8,639 bases of DNA from Helicobacteraceae bacterium (GTDB taxonomy: Bacteria > Campylobacterota > Campylobacteria > Campylobacterales > SZUA-545), in assembly GCA_031282285.1 (NCBI GenBank), contig JAITEA010000183.1, positions 1 to 8,639 of the forward strand, read 5' to 3'. Below, piece after piece: positions 1 through 6,518 of this stretch. Made by a program: the position numbers and the translations under genes. The notes beneath the pieces were generated by a model. It was not told where the DNA came from and ran no database searches. It was given only the letters and a program-made list of their open reading frames with translations. Position 1 is the stretch's first letter; each line of letters opens with the position of its first letter.

Positions 1-78
1 CGGCGCGATCAGAACCAAGCAAAGCCCTATCGCGCCTAATGCGGAGACTTTTTGCGCGCCAGACGAAAACGACGGCAT
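1..78 (-). CDS. N-terminus of an unidentified membrane-anchored protein (partial)
   Basis: Twenty-six codons are visible on the minus strand before the window ends. The peptide begins MPSFSSGAQKVSALGAIG and continues with a hydrophobic stretch (residues 14-26, rich in L, I, V, A) that looks like the start of a signal anchor or first membrane helix. The start is supported by an AAGGA ribosome site at about 87-91, six bases before the ATG. The gene lies downstream of the small zinc-ribbon gene and the flotillin gene in the same direction, across an 81-base gap, so it may have its own promoter. Too little is visible to assign a family. Confidence 0.6.
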   Translation of the reverse strand, partial: MPSFSSGAQKVSALGAIGLCLVLIAP

Positions 79-159
79 AGACAATCCTTGCTGAAAATAG
101 TTAAGCGATCGTATCCATTTACCGCTTGATCTTACGATTATTGTTTGATTGCAACTAAC

Positions 160-435
160 TTAAACGCCGGAGAACCAATACTCGTTCATCTGCCTAAGAA
201 AATCCGCCGTTATCTCGCGCTCCGCGCTTTCGCCGATTACCGAATCGATCCCGCAGTACGGGCAGACGGCGGTCTGCCCGCTTTTTTCCTCGATCCACTC
301 GACAATTTCGGACGGCTTGAAAACTTTCAGGCAATGAAAACAGCCGCATTTGCTTTGCGCGGCGAGCGCCGCTTTGTTGGCGAAGCTCTCTTGATGCGCC
401 TTTTGCAGCCGCGCCGCTTGCATTTTAGCCGCCAT
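160..435 (-). CDS. Small cytoplasmic protein with two CxxC motifs (zinc-ribbon type)
   Basis: A 91-residue soluble protein without signal peptide or membrane helix. The N-terminal 28 residues are Ala/Lys/Gln rich and probably helical. They are followed by C-G-C-F-H-C (about residues 30-35) and C-P-Y-C-G-I-D-S (about 58-65), a paired-cysteine arrangement typical of small zinc ribbons. I recall conserved small proteins of unknown function with the same CFxCLKxFxPSEI and CPYCGIDSVI blocks, so this looks like a real family and not a chance frame. The ATG at 435 has an AAAGGGG ribosome site about four bases upstream. It lies 60 bases downstream of the flotillin gene on the same strand, separated by a strong hairpin. 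Zinc binding is inferred; the biological role is unknown. Confidence 0.75.
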   Translation of the reverse strand: MAAKMQAARLQKAHQESFANKAALAAQSKCGCFHCLKVFKPSEIVEWIEEKSGQTAVCPYCGIDSVIGESAEREITADFLRQMNEYWFSGV

Positions 436-448
436 TTTGCCCCTTTGC

Positions 449-483
449 CCGCCGCCGCTTAAACGCGAAGCGCTCGGCGGCGG
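449..483. repeat. GC-rich inverted repeat between flotillin and zinc-ribbon genes
   Basis: A perfect 9-bp inverted repeat (CCGCCGCCG at 449-457, CGGCGGCGG at 475-483) encloses 17 bases. An alternative inner stem (CGCTT 456-460 with AAGCG 468-472) overlaps it. On the minus strand it falls after the flotillin stop and immediately before the ribosome site of the 91-residue gene. No U-tract follows, so it is not a standard intrinsic terminator. It may stabilise an mRNA end or damp read-through or translation of the next gene. Confidence 0.5.
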
Positions 484-495
484 ATCGTTAATTCG

Positions 496-1935
496 TTAAT
501 CCTTTTTCTTCATCATCGCGAAGAACGAATCAACCAGTTCCTTCCCGCCCTCGGTCTGTTTCAGCGCCTCGATCATACCCGCCACATTGGTGCCGCCTTT
601 GGGCGTGAATACCTCGCCGACCGATTTAACGCCGCCTTGTATGTCGCCGGCGTTGGCGATGATCTTAATCTCGGCGTGCCCGATATTTTTCGCCTGTTCC
701 ACGCCCACGGCGATGCTCGCCTCGACCTCTTTGATCCTGACAAGGTAGTCTTGGTATTGCTTGTTTTCGCCGACCTCTTTGGCGAGCGTCGTTTGAGCGG
801 TTACGCTCGCAAGCTGATTTAGCTTTTCGGCTTCCGCGCTGGACTGCCCCACCGCCAATATACCTTTCGCCTCGTTTTGCTTCTCGGTCAGTTTGGCGAC
901 GGATGTTTGCTCGATGCGGTATTTTTCGGCGTCGGCATTGACCGTCGTCTGATACTTGTGCGCGTCGGCGTTGATCGAGGTCTGATATTTGTTCGCGTCG
1001 GCGCTGATCTGAATCTGCGCCTTTTGCTGTTCGGCGGCGACGATCGCCGACTCCTTTTCGATCTCCGCCTGACGGACGATATTGACCTGTTTAACCGACA
1101 TCAGCTTTTCGGCGGTAATCCTAGCTTCTTCCTGAATAGCCTGATGGCTCTGCTCTCTGGAGATGCCCACCGATTTGTCGGATTCCGCCTGCTGCGTCCC
1201 CACTATGCGATCGGCGTCGGCTTTCTTGACCTTGACCTGCTGATCGGCGTCGATCTCCGCCTGCTGCGCGAGTTTGATGTTTTCGGCGACGGTTTTGCGC
1301 GAATCCTTTTCGATCTCGGACTTTTTCTTCGCCATAATGTTCTCGATCACGCGCGAATCTCTGGCGTCTCGCACATCCATAAGCTCGATATTTTTGACGG
1401 GTTCCACGCCCCACTGCGTCAATTGTCCGCCGACATCGTGCGTGAACTGCTCGCCGTAGGTGGAGCGCTCGCTCATAATCTTGTCCAGCTCCGATTTGGC
1501 GAGAATGCTCCGCACGGCGCCCTGAACGATGCTGGTTAGCTGATCGTGAAGCTCCTCAAACGACGCCACCTTCTGCGCGGCGGCGTTGGTGTTGCCGATG
1601 CGAAAGAACGCCTTCACATCTACGAGGAACGGAAGACGATCTTTGTCGTACGCCTCGTACGCGGTTAGCGAAATGTCAAAGTTGCTGACGGGCAGTTGCA
1701 GCACCGTAACGCCGATGATCGGCAGCCAGCCCGGGAACTCGTAGTAGGTGTTGCCCGCGCTATGCCCCGAACCGTACGAGGTGGTCGATTTGCTCCGCTG
1801 GACGATATGCACCACATTGGGCGGCACGATAACGCGTAACAGCATTATCCAGATTACGATCGACGCCAGTATGACGGCGCCGATCGCGAACAGCGCGTAT
1901 GGGAGATACTCCTCCGCGTCTGAAAGAAATTCCAT
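496..1935 (-). CDS. Flotillin-like SPFH/band-7 membrane-scaffold protein
   Basis: A 479-residue protein of usual flotillin length. Residues 12-34 form one membrane helix, followed by the flotillin-type 'RVIVPPNVVHIVQR' segment. An SPFH/band-7 domain spans about 40-200, with VDVKAFFRI near 105-113 and GAVRSILAKSELDKIMSER near 139-157. A long Ala/Glu/Lys/Gln coiled coil occupies about 200-410. It contains three tandem 11-residue repeats (310-342, pattern I-x-A-D-A-x-K-Y-Q-T-x). The tail has the 'GGVKSVGEVF...GG' and Met-rich end seen in flotillins. Family members oligomerise at the cytoplasmic face of the inner membrane and organise lipid and protein microdomains. The start is fixed by AAAGGAG eight bases upstream. 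No NfeD partner is visible nearby. YqiK/FloT membership is likely; the specific cargo is unknown. Confidence 0.9.
   Translation of the reverse strand: MEFLSDAEEYLPYALFAIGAVILASIVIWIMLLRVIVPPNVVHIVQRSKSTTSYGSGHSAGNTYYEFPGWLPIIGVTVLQLPVSNFDISLTAYEAYDKDRLPFLVDVKAFFRIGNTNAAAQKVASFEELHDQLTSIVQGAVRSILAKSELDKIMSERSTYGEQFTHDVGGQLTQWGVEPVKNIELMDVRDARDSRVIENIMAKKKSEIEKDSRKTVAENIKLAQQAEIDADQQVKVKKADADRIVGTQQAESDKSVGISREQSHQAIQEEARITAEKLMSVKQVNIVRQAEIEKESAIVAAEQQKAQIQISADANKYQTSINADAHKYQTTVNADAEKYRIEQTSVAKLTEKQNEAKGILAVGQSSAEAEKLNQLASVTAQTTLAKEVGENKQYQDYLVRIKEVEASIAVGVEQAKNIGHAEIKIIANAGDIQGGVKSVGEVFTPKGGTNVAGMIEALKQTEGGKELVDSFFAMMKKKD
910..1008 (-). repeat. Three tandem 33-bp coding repeats (hendecads in the flotillin coiled coil)
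   Basis: Three adjacent 33-base units encode ISADANKYQTS, INADAHKYQTT and VNADAEKYRIE. The 11-residue period matches hendecad coiled-coil geometry. DNA similarity is highest between the first two units as translated, which suggests duplication within the gene. Confidence 0.75.
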
Positions 1936-2055
1936 CGTTTTGCTCCTTTGAACCGAAGAGATAAATAGCCGCGAATAGTATCATATCGAAGCGGTAAAAT
2001 ACGGGCGAAATTGGCGCCGCGGCGGCAAAACGAACCGCCGTATGAAAGGAGCGTG
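1936..2055. promoter_or_regulatory. Divergent promoter region between flotillin gene and ribD
   Basis: This 120-base intergenic region must hold start signals for both strands. For ribD a TAAAAT box lies at 1995-2000. For the flotillin gene TATGAT lies at 1985-1980 on the minus strand. Neither has a clear -35 box. A perfect 6-bp hairpin (CGGCGG 2020-2025, CCGCCG 2035-2040, 9-base loop) sits just ahead of the ribD ribosome site (AAAGGAG, 2045-2051). I see no FMN riboswitch architecture. Confidence 0.35.
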
Positions 2056-3066
2056 GTGATAGACGAGTTTTATATGCGTCTGGCGTTAGGCGAAGCGTGG
2101 AAATATCAGCTTTTAACCTATCCAAATCCGGCGGTGGGCGCGGCTTTGCTGGATCGTTACGGCAGGCTGATCGCCGTTGCCGCGCACGAGAAGGCGGGCG
2201 AGCCGCACGCGGAGATCAACGCCTTTTGCGACGCCTTTTGCGCGATCTGCCCAGACGAGGCGAAAATAGCGAGACTGCGCGAGTTAAACGCGAGCGAGGA
2301 TATTCATAATTTCCTGCGCAAATATCACGACGGGCTGTTTAGCGGCTGCGCGCTATTCGTTACGCTCGAGCCGTGCGCCAGCGGCGGCAAAACGCCCGCG
2401 TGCGCGCCGCTGATCGCCGATCTGGGCGTTCGCAGAGTCGTTATCGGTTGCGACGATCCCAACCCCAAAATGTCCGGCGGCGGCGAGTATCTGCGCGATC
2501 GCGGCGTAGCGGTTACGCGCGGCGTATGCGAAAAGGAGTGCGCCGTTTTGCTGGAGCCGTTTAAGCGATGGCTTCGCCGCCCGTTTATCCTGTTCAAATG
2601 GGCGCAGCGGCTAAACGGCGCGATCGACGACGGCAAGATCAGTTGCGATCTCGCGCTGGACGAAACGCACAGACTGCGCAGCGTATGCGATCTGCTGGTA
2701 GTAGGCGGCGCGACCGTCCGCGCCGACCGCCCGATTCTGGACGCAAGGCGCGTAAACGCCAGAGCGCCAGATGTACAGATCGTATCTAGCCAAAGCGACT
2801 TCGACAAAACGATACCGCTTTTTGGCGTACCAAACCGAAGCGTTTCGATCGCGCCGAAGCTGGAGGTTGATAGCGGGTTTATCTTTGTCGAGGGCGGCTT
2901 AGGACTATTAAACTATTTAGCCGATCGGATCGATTGGCTGCTATGCTACGAAAGCCTCGCGCTAAGCGGCGGCAGCCGATCGATTGGCTTCGATCGGCGT
3001 TTAGAGCTTCTGCATAGCGGCTATATTGGCGACAATATCAAAATCTGGTCGAGCATAGCGCGCTAA
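2056..3066 (+). CDS. ribD: Bifunctional riboflavin biosynthesis protein RibD (deaminase/reductase)
   Basis: RibD performs two cytosolic steps of riboflavin synthesis: deamination of the GTP-cyclohydrolase product, then NADPH-dependent reduction of the ribose. From the GTG at 2056 it has 336 residues. The zinc deaminase domain (1-165) shows TYPNPAVG (21-28), HAE (51-53), and C107-x8-C116 within TLEPCASGGKTPAC. The usual SHHG or NHYG between the cysteines is replaced by ASGG. The reductase domain (174-336) shows RPFILFKWAQRLNGAI, DLLVVGGATVRADRPILDAR and FVEGG. The roughly 40-residue insert between HAE and PC resembles campylobacterotal RibD. The start was chosen because GGAG ends four bases upstream of GTG 2056. 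An in-frame TTG at 2011 precedes the ribosome site, and ATG 2074 lies too far from it. The gene is convergent with the TPR gene, six bases apart, and no other rib genes are adjacent. Confidence 0.93.
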   Translation: MIDEFYMRLALGEAWKYQLLTYPNPAVGAALLDRYGRLIAVAAHEKAGEPHAEINAFCDAFCAICPDEAKIARLRELNASEDIHNFLRKYHDGLFSGCALFVTLEPCASGGKTPACAPLIADLGVRRVVIGCDDPNPKMSGGGEYLRDRGVAVTRGVCEKECAVLLEPFKRWLRRPFILFKWAQRLNGAIDDGKISCDLALDETHRLRSVCDLLVVGGATVRADRPILDARRVNARAPDVQIVSSQSDFDKTIPLFGVPNRSVSIAPKLEVDSGFIFVEGGLGLLNYLADRIDWLLCYESLALSGGSRSIGFDRRLELLHSGYIGDNIKIWSSIAR

Positions 3067-3072
3067 ACGGCG

Positions 3073-3906
3073 CTAATTCAAACTCTGCTTGATCGTCAGT
3101 TCGTCGAGATAGTTCAGCCAGCTTCGCGCCTGCTTGGCGTGTTTGGGCGATTTTAACGCCTCGGCGAACGACGATCGCGCCAGCATATAATCCTTTAACT
3201 CCAGCGCCGCCGCGCCGATTAACAGCCGAAGCGAAGCGGCGTTTTTCGCGTTAAGCTCGATCGCCTTGTTCGCCGCCGCGATCGCCTCGGCGAATTCGCC
3301 CGCTTCAAAGGCGACATACGCCGCCTGCGAGTAGAAGCGATCGACCGGTTTCATTTCGCCCGCCATACGAATGGCGCGAAGCCCCTCTTTGTGCTCCCGC
3401 GCCTGACGGTAGGCGTAGAAAAGCCTCTCGTAGTTTTGCGCCGTTTTGGCGATCTTGTTCTCGTCGAGCGCGCGCCGCAAAAGTTTGGCGGCTCGTATGG
3501 CGCCGCCGTTTTGCGCGAGCATACTCGAATAAACCGAGATGCCGCTTTCCTTGTCCAGCTTGCCCGCCGCCTGCGCCGCGCTCAGAACGCCCAGCGCGTT
3601 TTTGTCGTCGTTTAGCAGCGAGTAGGCGTAAAACAGCCCCATAAAATCGCTTTCGGTCGCCTCGGCTTCCGCCACGACGGTTTTGAAAACGCCGATCGCC
3701 TCTTTGGTGTTGTTGATCTCTAGGCATATCGAAGCCAGTACGCGCCGCCACGCGATCGGCGGATTTTCAGTCATCGACATCGCCTGTTTAAGCGGCTCGT
3801 AAGCCTCCTTGTAGCGCCCCGCGTCGATATGCGCCTTAGCCTCCTCAAGCGGCAAAACGGCGTTCAGCGCGGCGCACAACAGCGATATAAATACAACCAG
3901 TCTCAT
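3073..3906 (-). CDS. Periplasmic TPR-repeat protein of the TonB2-type operon
   Basis: A 277-residue protein beginning with a signal peptide (MRLVVFISLLCAALNA) and then built of helical TPR units. The clearest TPR-like segments are near 21-42, 64-80, 155-185 and 192-250; 192-220 reads AAYVAFEAGEFAEAIAAANKAI, close to the TPR consensus. It is the last gene of the six-gene cluster and starts five bases after the tonB stop. Its GGAG ribosome site (3915-3918) abuts that stop codon. A TPR protein commonly ends DUF3450/TtpC/ExbB/ExbD/TonB clusters. Its role there is poorly defined and is presumably periplasmic scaffolding of the complex or its receptors, which is inference. Confidence 0.85.
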   Translation of the reverse strand: MRLVVFISLLCAALNAVLPLEEAKAHIDAGRYKEAYEPLKQAMSMTENPPIAWRRVLASICLEINNTKEAIGVFKTVVAEAEATESDFMGLFYAYSLLNDDKNALGVLSAAQAAGKLDKESGISVYSSMLAQNGGAIRAAKLLRRALDENKIAKTAQNYERLFYAYRQAREHKEGLRAIRMAGEMKPVDRFYSQAAYVAFEAGEFAEAIAAANKAIELNAKNAASLRLLIGAAALELKDYMLARSSFAEALKSPKHAKQARSWLNYLDELTIKQSLN

Positions 3907-3911
3907 CGTCG

Positions 3912-4541
3912 TTACTCCAATTTGAAAGTAAATACCTGTCTAGCAAGCTGTCTTACCGGCTTGCCGTTTACCGTTTTGGGCGCGAAACGCCAGCGGGAGA
4001 GCGCCTTGATCGCCGCCTCGACAAACCATTCGCCGTTGGTCGCGCTCACGATCGTGATGTCGGTTACCTGACCGCTTTCGGTGATGATAAACTCAAGCTC
4101 CACGCCCCCTTCGATCCGGCGGTTTTTCGCCGCTCTGGGATAACTGGGCGGCACGCCGGAGATCGGGATCAACCCGCGTTCGGCGACGCCGCGCTGGGCG
4201 GCGACGGGAACGCCGCTCATAGAGAGCAAAGAGGAGTCGATCGTAAAGGTCGAGGCGTACGACTCGTTTGGCGCGGCGACTTCGATCTCCGTTGGGATTT
4301 CGGGCGGCGGCGTAGGTTTGGGCGGCGTATTCGGGCGGACCTGCGGCGTTAGCGCGGTATCCTCGCGCAACCTGATAAAATCGACGATCTTGTCAAAATC
4401 GCCGTTTTTTCTCTCGCTCGGCGCGAAAGTCGTCGCCAGCGCCATAAGCCAGAGCGTGCAGAGCGTCGCCGCCGCGCCTAGCGCGATCGCGCCTACGCCT
4501 CTTATAACGGAGTTATTTGATACGAGCCGCGATCGATACAT
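3912..4541 (-). CDS. tonB: TonB-family energy-transducing protein (TonB2 type)
   Basis: A 209-residue protein from the ATG at 4541. A cytoplasmic N-terminus of about 12 residues leads into one membrane helix (13-39). A short proline-rich spacer (PNTPPKPTPPPEIP, 70-83) follows, and a C-terminal TonB domain (about 130-209) contains PPSYPRAAKNRRIEG, GGVELEFIITESG, and ALSRWRFAPKTVNGKPV. The protein couples the inner-membrane proton motor to outer-membrane receptors. Its spacer is much shorter than that of E. coli TonB, as in TonB2-type proteins, and the membrane helix holds no histidine. The start at 4541 was preferred over an in-frame TTG at 4547 because a G-run ribosome site lies six bases upstream of the ATG. 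The start lies inside exbD, a 29-base overlap. Confidence 0.92.
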   Translation of the reverse strand: MYRSRLVSNNSVIRGVGAIALGAAATLCTLWLMALATTFAPSERKNGDFDKIVDFIRLREDTALTPQVRPNTPPKPTPPPEIPTEIEVAAPNESYASTFTIDSSLLSMSGVPVAAQRGVAERGLIPISGVPPSYPRAAKNRRIEGGVELEFIITESGQVTDITIVSATNGEWFVEAAIKALSRWRFAPKTVNGKPVRQLARQVFTFKLE

Positions 4542-4908
4542 TTTCAACCCCCGCCTGCCGCGCTTGATCCATAGCCTCCACCAGCAAATAGGTTTTCGCG
4601 TTGGCGTCGGCTTGGATCACGACGGCGCCTTCGGGATTCAGCGCTTTTAAGCGCGCCACATTAGCCCTGATGGCGCGAATATCCACGGCGCGCCCGTCGA
4701 TCCAGACCTCGCCCGCCTCGTTGATAGCGATCATCATATTTGCCTGATCCTGCGTCTGCGCGGTAGAGGCGCGCGGGCTATTTACGCTTATGCCCGCCTC
4801 CCTGACAAACGAGGCGGTAACGATAAAAAAGATCAGCATAATAAACACAATATCAAGCATCGGCGTCATATCCACGCCCGCCTCTTCGTCGCTTCTTCGT
4901 CGTCTCAT
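4513..4908 (-). CDS. exbD: ExbD/TolR-family motor protein
   Basis: A 131-residue protein, normal for the family. A short basic cytoplasmic tail (MRRRRSDEE) precedes the conserved VDMTPMLDIVFIMLIFFIVT membrane segment (12-31). The proton-carrying aspartate is D19, equivalent to E. coli ExbD D25. The periplasmic domain (about 45-131) has the typical AINEAGEVWIDG and VVIQADANAKTYLLVEAMDQARQAG blocks. ExbD sits in the pore of the ExbB pentamer, and its proton cycle drives TonB. The start ATG abuts the upstream exbB stop with no gap, and an AAAAGG ribosome site lies inside the end of exbB. Confidence 0.94.
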   Translation of the reverse strand: MRRRRSDEEAGVDMTPMLDIVFIMLIFFIVTASFVREAGISVNSPRASTAQTQDQANMMIAINEAGEVWIDGRAVDIRAIRANVARLKALNPEGAVVIQADANAKTYLLVEAMDQARQAGVENVSIAARIK

Positions 4909-5274
4909 CTATTTAACCTTTTTGGGCGTTTTCCGCCCCAGCGAGTAGATAAACTTGGTGGAGATAAACATACCAATCAGCGCGATCGTAAGCCCCGCCA
5001 TCGTGGGAAAGGTGGCGCGCGCGATGCCCGAAGCGAACACGCGCGGCTCGCCGGAGCCGTAGTGCGCGATCGCCTCGAACACCTCGATCATACCCATCAC
5101 CGTGCCAAACAGCCCCAGTAGCGGCGCGATCGCGACGACCGCTTTAAGCAGCGGCATCACATTGGCGCGAAAAAACAGCCGCCAGAACGCCAGCGTCCAT
5201 AACGCGAAACTAAGCGCGGCGAGCAGCCACATAGCCAGCCCGCCGTTATCCAGAAAGCGGACGATCGCGTTCAT
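4909..5274 (-). CDS. exbB: Very short ExbB/TolQ-family proton channel subunit
   Basis: A 121-residue protein recognisable as the ExbB2-type subunit. N-terminal FLDNGGLAMWLL opens TM1 (about 13-31). TM2 (about 43-65) carries PLLGLFGTVMGMIEVF, including the channel threonine position T58. TM3 (about 88-111) carries FPTMAGLTIALIGMF. Family members of this operon type are usually about 170-180 residues. Here TM1 and TM2 are joined by only about 10 residues (RLFFRANVMPLLK), so the large cytoplasmic loop is almost absent. Reading frame and conserved membrane blocks are intact, so this looks like a real compact variant. The ATG overlaps the ttpC stop by four bases (ATGA), indicating translational coupling. 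It should assemble with ExbD and the TtpC-like protein. Confidence 0.9.
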   Translation of the reverse strand: MNAIVRFLDNGGLAMWLLAALSFALWTLAFWRLFFRANVMPLLKAVVAIAPLLGLFGTVMGMIEVFEAIAHYGSGEPRVFASGIARATFPTMAGLTIALIGMFISTKFIYSLGRKTPKKVK

Positions 5275-6518
5275 ACGCAGGCGCCTTCCAGCCGATCGCC
5301 GATCGTCTGGCTTCTAAAGCGCAGGAAGCCGTGTATAAACAGCAGCGGCACGGCTACGATCAAGCCCTGCATAGTGGTAACCAGCGCGAGCGATATACTG
5401 CTTGCCATCAGCTTCGGATCGCTTGTGCCAAAGAGCGTGATGGTCTGAAACGCGCCGATCATACCCACGACCGTGCCAAGCAGCCCCAAAAGCGGCGCTA
5501 CGGCGGCGAGCAGCTTGATCGCGCCCTGTCCGTCCTCCAGCGCGCTAAGCTCCAGATCGATCGCGCTCTCTGTGTTTTTGGTTTCGAGCATAACGCGACC
5601 AAGCGGGTTGTCTTTGCGCGGCGAGCCGATATTGGCAAGCTGGCGCTCCAAAGCCCCGCCGATTCGCTGTAGCTTGAAAACGCGCCACAGCCCCAGACAA
5701 ACGCCGAACGCGCCCAGCGCCAAGATCAGATAGCCGATCGCGCCGCCTTGCGACATACGCTCCCAAAAGCCCGGGCGCAAAGCGAACAGCTCCAGCAGCG
5801 ATCCGCGCGTAGGATCAATAGCCACGCTCTGCGCCCCGCTCGCGTTTTCAAAATCGCGCGCCTGTCTTTGAACGCCGCCGCTTGGCTGCCCCGCGCTGGC
5901 GGTTATGGCGTTGTTTTTCCACAGGTAGTATTCGCCGCCCGAGATCGCGCTGAACGCGCCCAGCCTGACGACCGCGCGATTTTGCTTTTCGCCGGCGCGA
6001 TCGATAACCGTCGCGTTGAACCGCTCGATCTTGCCGCCTAGAATAATCTCCTCTAGTTGCAGCGCCCAGAAGCGCTCCAGATCGTCCGCGCTTGGCAGTT
6101 CGCGCCGGTTGACGAGCGCGGCTAAAGCCGCCGAACGATTAGGAAGCTGCGCCGATACGATCGAGTCGTCCGTTTCGGCTTTGAACTCGCCGACGCGCTG
6201 TTTGAACGCGCCGAAAAGCTCGTTTAGAGAGCCGCTTTTGCGTTTAAGCTCGTCGTTAAGCTCGGCGATTTTCCGTTCGTTCGCGTCGGCTTGGTTTGCC
6301 AAAACGCGCCCGCGCTCTTGCGATCTGTCGTATTCGGCTTTGGCGTTTTTGAGCAGCGCCGCCAGATTGTCGCGCTCCTTTAAGAAGCGGTTCACCCGCG
6401 CTAGTTCCGCCTGCCGCTCCTGTTCGCCGCCTTTTTTTACCCTTTCGAGCAACAGATCGAGATTGTCGCCAAACGCCGCGCCTAAGACGAGCGCGAATAT
6501 TAAGAGTATCCGTTTCAT
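5271..6518 (-). CDS. TtpC-like long ExbB/MotA-TolQ-ExbB proton channel protein
   Basis: A 415-residue protein with a signal sequence (MKRILLIFALVLGAAFG) and a long periplasmic N-terminal region. That region has a coiled coil (about 20-110) and a globular part (about 120-250). A C-terminal MotA/TolQ/ExbB channel domain follows: TM1 about 260-280, a cytoplasmic loop of about 50 residues, TM2 332-357 (APLLGLLGTVVGMIGAFQ) and TM3 373-397 (ISLALVTTMQGLIVAVPLLF). This is the architecture of TtpC, the fourth motor component of TonB2 systems known from Vibrio, which aids TonB2-dependent uptake of ferric siderophores. It starts within the DUF3450 stop (4-base ATGA overlap) with AAAGG eight bases upstream. 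In contrast to its neighbour, its cytoplasmic loop is of ordinary length. Confidence 0.9.
   Translation of the reverse strand: MKRILLIFALVLGAAFGDNLDLLLERVKKGGEQERQAELARVNRFLKERDNLAALLKNAKAEYDRSQERGRVLANQADANERKIAELNDELKRKSGSLNELFGAFKQRVGEFKAETDDSIVSAQLPNRSAALAALVNRRELPSADDLERFWALQLEEIILGGKIERFNATVIDRAGEKQNRAVVRLGAFSAISGGEYYLWKNNAITASAGQPSGGVQRQARDFENASGAQSVAIDPTRGSLLELFALRPGFWERMSQGGAIGYLILALGAFGVCLGLWRVFKLQRIGGALERQLANIGSPRKDNPLGRVMLETKNTESAIDLELSALEDGQGAIKLLAAVAPLLGLLGTVVGMIGAFQTITLFGTSDPKLMASSISLALVTTMQGLIVAVPLLFIHGFLRFRSQTIGDRLEGACV

Noticed and set aside
877..1539. A 220-codon plus-strand frame opposite the flotillin gene
   Set aside because: It is antisense to a clear flotillin coding region; its Leu/Arg/Asp-rich periodic peptide mirrors the Glu/Ala/Lys coiled coil.
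2011..2055. TTG start giving RibD 15 extra residues
   Set aside because: The TTG lies upstream of the strong AAAGGAG at 2045-2051, which fits the GTG at 2056, and the extra residues are not RibD-like.
1936..2055. FMN riboswitch upstream of ribD
   Set aside because: No FMN-element conserved blocks or multi-stem layout in the 120-base intergenic region; only one simple 6-bp hairpin.
2929..2990. Repeated GATCGATTGGCT word inside ribD
   Set aside because: Two short copies encode different, family-consistent residues in different local contexts; likely a by-product of the frequent GATCG word.
4542..4547. TTG start for TonB six bases before the ATG
   Set aside because: The G-rich ribosome site sits directly against the TTG but at proper spacing for the ATG at 4541.
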